Shown here: one piece after another, positions 12,601 through 24,600 of the stretch
Layout of the letters: each line of letters begins with the position of its first letter
Numbering within the stretch: the stretch's first letter is position 1
Origin: Bolinopsis microptera
Lineage: Eukaryota; Ctenophora; Tentaculata; Lobata; Bolinopsidae
Length of the DNA stretch: 64,000 nucleotides
Assembly: GCF_026151205.1 (NCBI RefSeq)
Contig: NC_087078.1
Location: forward strand, 8,324,675-8,388,674
Reading direction: 5' to 3'
Notes under the pieces: generated by a model
Told to the model about the DNA's origin: nothing
The model's database searches: none
Seen by the model: only the letters and a program-made list of their open reading frames with translations
Position numbers and translations under genes: made by a program

Positions 12601-15600
12601 ACAGTTCCTATTGTTACACAGATGATATGAGGTGCTGTCATTATATCGTAGTTTCTTATTTTCTCTGTCAGAATTTTCGATCCAGGAAAACTTATTACTT
12701 ATTATATATATTATACATTTATGTTATAGACAAATATTCTATTTAATTATAAGAATTCATTATCGGAATAAAAAATTGGGATGGAACTACTAGAATATGT
12801 TAATAAATTGTTTTGTTTCTTCAGGTGCAACAACAAAAACGACTGCACGGAATTTAAAATAGATAACGATGATAACAAATACATTGAAATAGCAGATAAA
12901 ACTGACGAAATTGGCTGCTCGAATAAGGTAAATCTAACTTCAGTATTGTCTAAATCCTCTCTTGAGTTTTTACATAAGACTGCTGTTGAGATACGAACTA
13001 AGGGCAGTATATATTCGAACAAGTAGGTTAATTTTAAAATGCCCCAAAAATATTAGTCGATTGCTGAACACCCATTAAATCTATTTTTATTGTGGGATGA
13101 ACAATCAAAGGAACTTACCTGTCACAGCACATTCACCTCCAGGGGTTAAAATGTGGACCAGGCAAGTCAGTAATAGAGGATGCGTACGTGTGTGACGGGT
13201 TTTATGATTGCGAAACAGAGGTCGACGAGAAAATATGTGATGGTAACTACAAAAAGGTAAGTGACAACAACAAAACATGTGTAGTTATATGTTTCTTTTA
13301 ACGAGCATAATAGTTGTTAATCGTCAAGCATGTTTTGGTAAACTGATAACTAAAATAACAGCAGTCAGAGAATCTGCAACGGAAGAGGACCTCTAAGTTG
13401 GTCCCATACAATGAGCCATTTCATCGGGTAGCTCCATATTATAACTGAGCATGAGATTCTAAAGCATAAGCTCTGTTATCTTACATAAAGATTTAATCTC
13501 TAAATGAGATATCTTACAAGCCTTATTTAATTGATTTGTTTGTTTGTGCCTGATGATTGAGTGTTTTGGAAATGGAATCTCATTGATTTTATCCTTCTTG
13601 TCGAGTCGTAGTCGAAAGTTGTATGTTACGAAAATGGCAAACTATTGCACTTCTACTTTTATACTTTTTTATTCCCCGTCATATAGTTATTGTCGTACAC
13701 TCACTCACTGAAGTCTTCTTGTATCATGAGATTGAGATGATTAATTTTGCACAGTATCACCTTTAAGAGAGCATGCATTCATTCTTCGTTATGTGGCAGT
13801 TTTTAACCATTTATCGATTACACAAGTACAATAGAACTTTTGTTCTTCCTCAAAGTTTAGCGACTAAGGAAAAGAGACTCGTACTCGTTATTTAACCCTT
13901 ATTTCACAGACGGAAGATGCAGTGGACGAGTCTTGTGATGTGAACAGAACTGAGGAGTATCATCTCTACTCAAAATACACACTCAATATTTCAGATCCTC
14001 GTGAAAGCTACTCTCTTACCCAGGTTGGTAATATGATTTATACGCAAAATTTAACCGTGAATCATAAGTTTAATCTTTAGATCATGATATGTTATTAGAC
14101 AGTCACTAGCAAAGCTAATAAATCACTGCCAATATAATTTCATCCAGCCATTGGTGACAAACTGAAACATGATTATCCCTGATTCAGATAAAAGTGAAGG
14201 TGGTAAAGTCATGTGACTGCTCCCAGCTGACCGGTACCCGGTACATGGCAGCTGTCTGCAACACTCAACCAAACGGTACGGATCAGCCGTGTTCTGACAG
14301 CTCTGTCTACAACAACACACTCTGTTATCCGGAACTGATGGCTCAGTGGTACACTCAAGAGTGAGTTACATTTTCATAACTTATTTTTGAAATTTGTTGG
14401 GTTTTTCTGATCTTGAAATCTCAAATATCAAGATACAACTGAACATTTTCACTTTTCTCTATGCGTTGCGACTAGTGATAGGACAAGGGTGACTAATTGA
14501 AAAGTTAACATATCCTGCACAATTAAATTTGTAATCTTCCACTCTATTTCTATCCAAGACGTAAATGACTCTGGAGTTATAACCAAGGAACATAATTGAA
14601 CATATTTTGTTGAACGTATTTTGTTGAACGTATTTTGTTGAACATATTTTGTTGAACGTATTTTGTTGAACATATTTTGTTGAACGTATTTTGTTGAACA
14701 TATTTTGTTGATCGTATCTGACTTATAGTTTCTACTTCAGTTATAACACAAAAGTAGAAGAGGACGTCTCCTGTAAAACACAAACAAAAACCTTGACCAG
14801 TATAACAGGAGAAGGCGGAGTGGTTACATACCGAACATTCGTGAGATACCACAACGATTCTAGCGAGTTCATCGACAAATCAGTCTTCTGCAAGAATAAT
14901 AAAACAAGAAGTAAGTTTGGAATGGTGTGACCTTCACAGTTTTATATTTTCTATTTGATATCCTTAAAATTCAAAGAAGGTTAACGTCCCCTGACACATT
15001 CCCACGGAATTTCAGAGGAAAAGAAATGTGGCATTCCTCTTACAACAATGTGTGATCTAGTAAATGATTGCGGGGACTGGTCAGACGAGAGCAGCACCTA
15101 CTGCCGCAACAACTTCGAGTGCAAAATCGGCCAAACTGGAAATGTAACCAGAGTAATAGCCAATTCTAAAAAGTGCAATGGTAAGACGAAACTTTCAGCA
15201 GTTCGCTCCAAATTTTTCCTCGTACCATAATAGTTTTAATCAAAACTCACCATAAAGACTGTTTAAAATTAATAGAAATAATTTCCCGACCATCAAATCC
15301 AAAAGAAGCCCCAAGTATTCAGCTGAATTTAAGAAAGCTGACCTACATTTGTCTCCCAGGAGCATCAGATTGTGATCGGTCCCAGGATGAGTGTCTGGAC
15401 GAGTGTAATGAAGATGGTATTACTAATACTGTTAGCCTGCTGGGTGAGCAAACAGTAAATTATATTAACAGCTTTATATTTATCATCGCTGAAGTTATTC
15501 AAGCAGTCGGCTTCTCTGACACTGACAGTTTTCAACATGAAATATTTGGGAGCACAAATATCTGGTATTTGGCTTCATTTAATCCGTAATTGACGTCGAA

Positions 15601-18600
15601 GATAAAGACCATTAATTGTAGTCGAAGATTCAGTGGAATTATAAATTATCATTTATATTTAATTTTCAACGAGTTTTGAAATTTTCTTTCTAATCACAGG
15701 TGGGGTAGGTCTTCTAGTGGTGGTCTGGATTATGGGGGTCGTTTCCCTGATCTTCAACTTCTACCTCATCATTGCAATGACTAAATCTGCGTTTGATGTA
15801 CTTGAGAAAGTGCCTCACCGTTTTATTTATCGGATACTTGTGACCACTATCGCTATCGGTAAACATTCTTCTTATAACATTATAAAATATTAGTCATTAT
15901 GTTTCAATTTTCATTAGAACTAGAAGTTGGGCTATAATCGACGAATAATTGTGATGCTTCCAACAATGTTATTAATTATTATTTATCGCTTTGTTTTCAT
16001 TACCAGTCATCATTGAGTTCGACACCTTCTGTTACATGTTACATGTTACAATTTCAAAATTGTCGTTGTGCCACGAGAGCAGTAACAATATTAATATCGT
16101 GACAAGCAGTTGGTGGCCCATAATGAACACAATCTCGATGTGTGGCCTGTCAATAGAAATATAAACCTTACTCAACTCTCGATGTTGCATTAATTCTGGA
16201 CCACCTTGTTTTACAGGTGATGTGATGGTGAGCGTGTATCTTGTCATGCTCGCCTCGGTCGACAGCTTCAGAGACAGAAAATATTGTGAGGTTAGACAAT
16301 TTGTAACTTGTTAACCTTACTTACAAAATAATGAACAATATATACCACAAATCATGCAATAAATATGATGATAACCACTACCAGAACTAGAACTGAAGCA
16401 AAATTAAAAGTTGATACAGCACTTAGTATTGTGAAATTTGGAATTGTTCTTATTTTTACTTTTAGTTAATCAATTAAGGATTGATTTATATATTCACGAT
16501 ACCCAACTCGCAGATGAAAGAACAGTGGTTGACTGGATCTGCCTGCATGGCAATGGGAGTGCTAAGCACGTTTGGTAACCATGTATCCCTGTTCGCCATG
16601 GTAACCCTCAGTATGTTCAGACTGAAGACTGTGGTTAACTACTTGTGGCCCAGATCTGTTAATAAGGCTAAAGCCATAAGGTGAGTTATGGTAAAATTTT
16701 TAAAAAGTTTAAAGAGATGTGGTTAAAGGTTTAATCACTAAAGGGGTTCCGGTTAGGGGATCATGATAGTTTATTATCTGAGCGATCATCTAAGTATATC
16801 TCATGCTAACATGAACCGGGGGGGGGCCAATGGCATAAAATGGCATAAAATGGCATAAAATGGAGACTTTTTCTATGGAGAAAATGGAAAAACCCATGAG
16901 TAATTCTCCATTTTCTCCATTTTATGCCACGAATTTTGTCTTCAAAATTTCATCTTTAACACCGTTTAACACCTAAATTGGACATCCTAACATGTTTATT
17001 CACGCTTACATAGGGGCGTAACAAGCTTATGAAAGCTCATAGTAGGCTACTAGATGCTTATACTAGGTTAGTAGAGGCACACTTCAGGCAAACTCATAAT
17101 TACTCAAGCCTAGTGTAAAGTTATTTTTACAGGCTACAGCAGGAGTGAGTAATAGGGGAGAGTAATAGGCACTGAGAAGTGAGACCTATATCCTCGAAAG
17201 TCGAAACAAGCTCGCACTGCCAAGGGGAGGCCTGCCTTCCGAGATCGCATTACCAGGGGAAGCCTGGATAGGAGTCCAAATTTGTGTATCGAGGGGTAGG
17301 TGCAGACTTCGATAAACCGAAAAACCAAAAAAATATTTTCGGCTAATAATGAAGAGGGTAGCATGAAACGTGGAGAAAAGTGGTTTTTAGAAAAACTTTG
17401 AAAAATTTTGACTTAGAAAATTTCCGGCCCGAGTCATTCTCGATACGTACCTCTCGTATCGAGAGCTTCTGATTCCGAGCTCGTGTTGCAAAGGGGAGGT
17501 CTGCCTTCCGAGAACGCATTACCAGGGGGAAGCCTCGAGTCCAAAATTGTGTACCGAGGGGTAAATTTCTAAGTCAAAATTTTTCAAAGTTTTTCTGAAA
17601 AACACTTTTCTCCACGTTTCATGCTACCTTGTTCATTATAAGCCGAAAATATTTTTGTCAACATTTTTCAAATTTTTTCTGAAAACCGCTTTTCTCCACG
17701 TTTCATGCTACCCTGTTCATTATTTGCCGAAAATATTTTTTCGGTTTTTCGAAGTCCACACCTTCCCCTCGATACGGTCGCGCTAAATCACTGTACAGTC
17801 GATTTTCTTATTTCATCACTTTTAGTTTCGCATTGGATAAAGCACATGTTATATCCGCGCGTTACGTGTGATCATATTTAATCCTGATTTCCCAATTACG
17901 TTTCTACTACATGCAGCTTTATACTTTGGATTTCAAACTTCGAGTTTTCGTCAACAGTCAATAATTATCCATGATTCATCTGCATCAGTGCCACTTGTGT
18001 TATACCTTATATGTAGTTATGAGTTATAATCCTATAAGTTTAATGAATAGCTGTTAAAAATGTTGATCCTCATTTGCTCGCAGGTGTACTGACATATGCT
18101 ATAGGTACAAATAGAATTGTAATCGATCCTAGAAATAGTGCGCAGAGCTGGTTTTGTGGTTAAGTTTTGTAGTTGGAAAGTGTTTTTAATGTAGAGTGGG
18201 ATCAGCTCTGAGGATTTATAATTCGCATCATTTAGTCGTTTCAGAACCTAGAAATAGTGCTCAAAGCTGGTTTTGTGGTTAAGTTTTTTAGTTGATTGTA
18301 AACCGAGACGGTGCCCGGGTGGTTCTAATGACCAATTTAAATCTTAACAAATATATTATAAAAATTGTAATAATCCCTCACAAGGGCACTGCACTCTTGA
18401 TAGGAAAATGCCTCACTGTGTAGAACAGCGACTTTACGAAGGAATTTAAACCTCATCTGACAAATATCGCGAAAACTTAAAGTTTTGTGTGCTCCAACCG
18501 CCAACGGCCAGAATGAATGACTCAATCAAACAAAAAATTGTATCACAACGGGACAAGTTCCCATCCTCATACAAACACTATCGTCCCTAATGAAATAACA

Positions 18601-21600
18601 ACACATGTATTGTAAAAAATGCACTCTAGTGAAAGCCACACTCATCTCACTGATTTTTCTTCAGTATGAATTGTCCCTCCTTTGATGTAGTGGTGCTTGT
18701 TTGGCTCAGCTTCTTTCTTCATATGCAGGTTTTGAACAAGAAGTCTGTGCTTAACACGATCCTCCAAAGAGCGGTCTGGACTAATGAAGACTGAGCTCAA
18801 CTTCTCTGATTGTCGCAGCTTTCGATCTTGACTGATTTTTTGATAGGCTGTACTGGAACTGGACAGAGTAACCTTGACTGGCCGAGTAGTTTTCTCCTTC
18901 GACTTGCCAACTCTACTGAGCTCCATTGCTGGTTTCAGTCCAATCTCTTCAAAAATTTCTTCGACAGTTTTGTTCAAGTCTTTACTGGAATCTTCAGGCA
19001 AACCAAAAATCATAGTGTTCTTGCTCCGGTCTTCTGCTTGCACCACAGACTTGACGACTTCCTTCAAAGTCTCGGCAGTAACTGAGCTTTCAGGTTGAAA
19101 AACCTTGACGTTTTCCTGAACTGTATCGCTGTACGATTTAAACTGACTTTCTACCGTGTCTTTGACGACGGTCTGCACTGCCTGCAACTGTTTCTGCAGT
19201 CAATTATTGATTCCTGAGCGCTGATGACCAATTTCTGATTCTCAATCAACTGATCCTTGATTGAGCTCAGTCTGTTTTTCATCTTCTTCAAATTGTCATT
19301 TTGAAAGCGAACCAAATGCAAACTTTTCCTTATCCTCTAGATTTAATGTCCTTTCAGTCAAAAAATGTTTGCACAATACAGAAGTTATGTGAATTGGTTC
19401 TTCACAACCGAACTGATCCATAACTCTTGTCATCCAATCCTCAGCTTTAAACATAATACTGTCGATCTCCGTGTTGTCCACAGCTGCCATGATGCAAGGC
19501 TAAGCCACAAGGTGAAAGGCACAATATCTCACCGTTAAACAAGGCGAGATAAGAAAGCAGATAAGAGAGCAAATTAAACAAACGTATGCTATTAGTGTAG
19601 GGCTGAACAATGAAAGTGAAGGGCTGAACGATCCAGTTGGTAAGTGTTTTTAATGTAGAGTGGGATCAGATCTGAGGATTTATAATTCGCATCATTTAGT
19701 CGTTTCAGAACCTAGAAATAGTTGCAGAGTCGGTTTGTGGTTAAGTTTTGTAGTTGGAAGGTGTTTTTAATGTAGAGTGGGATCAGCTCTGAGGAGTTAT
19801 AATTCGCATCATTTAGTCGTTTCAGAACCTAGAAATAGTGCTCAGAGTCGGTTTTGTGGTTAAGTTTTGTAGTTGGAAGGTGTTTTTAATGTAGAGTGGG
19901 ATCAGCTCTGAGGAGTTATAATTCGCATCATTTAGTCGTTTCAGAACCTAGAAATAGTGCTCAAAGCTGGTTTTGTGGTTAAGTTTTGTAGTTGGAAAGT
20001 GTTTTTAATGACGTGTTTTATAACTCCCGGCATGGCTGCACAACAGTCTCCCTTAAGAACACTTTCCACTGTTATTACAAAATAGCATTTACGATAGTTG
20101 TTATACCAATCTGCCTTAATAAATTCGTTCATGAATTCATACACTGTAGACTGTACATTTGATTAGCAATTTACTGGGCATGCGACTTAATTGTGCCATG
20201 ATGTTGATAGTTGCCAAATTTCGGGAGTTGGACTTTCCGTACCAAACTGTACCAAGGTACAATATTTGACGAAAGTCGATTATCTCGAGATCTAACTGAT
20301 AGAATTTTTTTAAACTTTCCAGATATTTCCACAGCTATAAGACGGATAATCTGAGCAAGCTTGGGCGAATTTCTATTTGCCAAACTTGAGATATGACTTC
20401 AAACACAAGAAAATATCTCCAAATTGGCGGTTTCTAACGGAACACAGGCATATATTTCAAGATCTGACTGATAGATTTTCTTTAAACTTTCCAGATAATT
20501 ACATGGCTATATGACGGATAATGTGTACGAGTTTGGGAGAATTTCTATGTGCCAAACTTGAGATATGACTTCAAACACAAGAAAATATCTCCAAATTGGC
20601 GGTTTCTAACGGAACACAGGCATATATTTCAAGATCTGACTGATAGATTTTCTTTAAACTTTCCAGATAATTACATGGCTATATGACAGATAATGTGTAC
20701 AAGTTTGGGAGAATTTCAATGTGTCAAACTTGAGATATGACTTCAAACACAAGAAAATATCTCCAAATTGGCGGTTTCTAACGGAACACAGGAATATATT
20801 TCAAGATCTGACTGATAGATTTTCTTTAAACTTTTGAAATAGTTACATGGTTATATGGCGGATAATTTGTGAGAGTTTTGGAGAAATTCTATGTGTCAAA
20901 CTTGAGATATGACTTCAAACACAAGAAAATATCTCCAAATTGGCGGTTTCTAACGGAACACAGGCATATATATTTCAAGATCTGACTGATAGATTTTCTT
21001 TAAACTTTCCAGATAATTACATGGCTATATGACGGATAATGTGTACGAGTTTGGGCGAATTTCTATGTGCCAAACTTGATATATGACTTCAAACACGACA
21101 AAACTGTACCATAATATGGATTGGTCGAAAATCGAGTGTTTTAGTGAATAACTTAGAATATATTTTCAACTTTCTCAAGATCTGACCAATAGATTTTCTT
21201 TAAACTTTTGAGATAGTTGAGATAATTTGTGAGAGTTTTGGAGAAATTCTATGTGCCAAACTTGAGATATGACTTCAAACACAAGAAAATATCTCCAAAT
21301 TGGCGGTTTCTAACGGAACACAGGCATATATTTCGAGATCTAACTAATAGATTTTCATTAAACTTTCCAGATAGTTACATGGCTATAAGACGGATAATCC
21401 GTGCGAGTTTGGGAAAATTTCTATGTGCCAAACTTAAGATGTGACTTCAAACACGACAAAACTGTACCATAATATGGATTGGTCGAAAATCGAGTGTTTT
21501 AGTGAATAACTTAGAATATCTTTTCGATTTTCTCAAGATCTGACCAATAGATTTTCTTTAAACTTTTGAGATAGTTACATGGTTATATGGCGGATAATGT

Positions 21601-24600
21601 GTAAGAGTTTTGGAGAAATTCTATGTGCCAAACTTGAGATATGACTTCAAATACAAGAAAATATCTCCAAATTGGCGGTTTCTAACGGAACACAGGCATA
21701 TATTTCGAGATCTAACTGATAGATTTTCATTGAACTTTCCAGATAGTTACATGGCTATAAGACGGATAATCCGTGCAAGTTTGGGCGAATTTCTATGTGC
21801 CAAACTTGATATATGACTTCAAACACGACAAAACTGTACCATAATATGGATTGGTCGAAAATCGAGTGTTTTAGTGAATAACTTAGAATATATTTTAAAT
21901 TTTCTCAAGATCTGACCAATAGATTTTCTTTAAACTTTTGAGATAGTTACATGGTTATATGGCGGATAATGTGTGAGAGTTTTGGAGAAATTCTATGTGC
22001 CAAACTTGAGATATGACTTCAAACACAAGAAAATATCTCCAAATTGGCGGTCTCGGTTGAACACAGGAGTTTGGGAGAATTTTTATGGGCTGAATTAGGG
22101 ATATTGGACAGATGTCGCTGTCGGACAGGAGTCGTTTTTGGCGACATCTGTCCGAATTTCGGATCATATTGTCATTTCGGTTCACATTCGTATTTCACAA
22201 GCTCACGGGTAATCTCGTGACGTTCTAAAGCTGATGTGATCCCTTAAGATCTGATCCATCGATACGTGATTGACTAGTTGAGAACAGGATCGTGCTAGCC
22301 GTACCCTAACAAGCTGGACATGAGTACATATAGGACAGCAGTATGGAGATCACTTATCGCAATCCACAATCACGGATTCCATTCAATGCTCTCCTGCTCG
22401 AAGCCCACAATTTGGAAGTTCCTTGATTGCCTTAAAGCAGAACAAGCCCTTACAGACGTGAAGAAAACCAAAAGAGACGGGCGGGAACTACCTGAGCCAC
22501 GTGCACCCAAATGGATCCTATATAATCGACAACTTCAGAGAATTGTAGATGATTACGACAACTACAGCAACCCTATGGATTTCCTTAAAGCTATCGGAAA
22601 TTTGACTATGCTTTAGATTTGATTCTGTGATATTGTATTATAACTATTGAATTAATTTATATAACATTTAAATAACATTGAAACTATTGTCCAATTTATC
22701 GACATCAAATGAAAATAAACTGTGGTAGTAAACTATGGCTCAGATCATATCTCAAATTGGACATGTTACGTATACAATTTAGCAAGTAACAGTTTAGATC
22801 ATGTCTCTAATTGGAAATGTGTCGTATTGAAATCAGGTAACAATTTCGGACAGATGTCGTTTTTTTCTGGTACCCTGAGTCGGACAGATGTCGCTGTCGG
22901 ACAGATGTCGCTGTCGGACAGATGTCGCTGTTGGACAGGAGTTACCACTCTCACGCATTATCCACCATATAACCATGTAAACATCTAAAAAGTTTAAAGA
23001 AAATCTATCGGTCAGATCTTGAGAAAATTGAAAATATATTCTAAGTTATTCACTAAAACACTCGATTTTCGACCCAATCCATATTATGGTACAGTTTTGT
23101 CGTGTTTGAAGTCATATATCAAGTTTGGCACATAGAAATTCGCCCAAACTTGCACGATTATCCGTCTTATAGCCAAGTAACTATCTGGAAAGTTTAATGA
23201 AATCTATCAGTTAGATCTCGAAATATATGCCTGATTTCCGTTAGAAACCGCCAATTTGGAGATATTTTCTTGTGTTTGAAGTCATATCTCAAGTTTGGCA
23301 CATAGAATTTCTCCAAAACTCTCACAGCATTATCTGCTATATAACCATGTAACTATCTCAAAAGTTTAAAGAAAATCTATTGGTCAGATCTTGAGAAAAT
23401 CGAAAATATATTCTAAGTTATTCACTAAAACACTCGATTTTCGACCAATCCATATTATGGTACAGTTTTCTTGTGTTTGAAGTCATATCTCAAGTTTGGC
23501 ACGTAGAAATTCTCCCAAACTCGTACACATTATCCGTCATATAGCCATGTAATTATCTGGAAAGTTTAAAGAAAATCTATTCGTCAGATCTTGAAATATA
23601 TTCCTGTGTTCCGTCGAGACCGCCAATTTGGAGATATTTTCTTGTGTTTGAAGTCATATCTCAAGTTTGGCACATAGAATTTCTCCAAAATTCTCACAGA
23701 TTATCCGCCATATAACCATGTAACTATCTGGAAAGTTTAAAGAAAATCTATTGGTCAGATCTTGAGAAAATTTAAAATATATTCTAAGTTATTCACTAAA
23801 ACACTCGATTTTCGACCAATCCATATTATGGTACAGTTTTGTCGTGTTTGAAGTCATATCTTAAGTTTGGCACATAGAAATTTGCCCAAACTCGCACGGA
23901 TTATCCGTCTTATAGCCATGTAACTATCTGGAAAGTTTATTGAAAATCTATCAGTTCGATCTTGAAATATATGCCTGTGTTCCGTTAGAAACCGCCAATT
24001 TGGAGATATTTTCTTGTGTTTGAAGTCATATCTCAAGTTTGGCACATAGAATTTCTCCAAAACTCGTACACATTATCCGTCATATAGCCATGTAATTATC
24101 TGGAAAGTTTAAAGAAAATCTATCAGTCAGATCTTGAAATATATGCCTGATTTCCGTTAGAAACCGCCAATTTGGAGATATTTTCTTGTGTTTGAAGTCA
24201 TATCTCAAGTTTGGCACATAGAATTTCTCCAAAACTCTCACACATTATCCGCCATATAACCATGTAACTATCTCAAAAGTTTAAAGAAAATCTATTGGTC
24301 AGATCTTGAGAAAATTGAAAATATATTATAAGTTATTCACTAAAACACTCGATTTTCGACCAATCCACATTATGGTACAGTTAGTTTTGTAGGAAGTCTG
24401 AATTTCGGGTAACAAATAAGGACTTAATTTGACTTTACTGCACGCGCGATGAATAATTTGTGTTTATAGAGATCTGCGGCGCGTTATCAGGTTAACCAAT
24501 GAAATCACGGCGTTTTCGTCACGTGACAGTCGAGTGTAGAGTGATTAATTATCATCCCCCTCGATACACAATTTTGGACTCGAGATAATGCGATCTCGGA

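Larger units (their letters stand above)
18127..20015 (+). repeat. 119-bp satellite, interrupted by an insertion
   Basis: Tandem units keyed on AGTTGGAAAGTGTTTTTAATG start at 18171, 18290 (interrupted), 19635, 19752, 19871 and 19990, giving periods of 117-119 bp. The array is split at 18294/19635 by the ORF1 retroelement copy B. Confidence 0.9.

Noticed and set aside
14449..14852. Three overlapping antisense frames with STKYVQQNTFNKI repeats
   Set aside because: Translations of the 15-bp minisatellite inside a receptor intron.
21229..24060. Recurring frames starting near FYVPNLRYDFKHKKISPN
   Set aside because: One frame of the roughly 172-bp satellite; repeats with the unit and lacks coding features.
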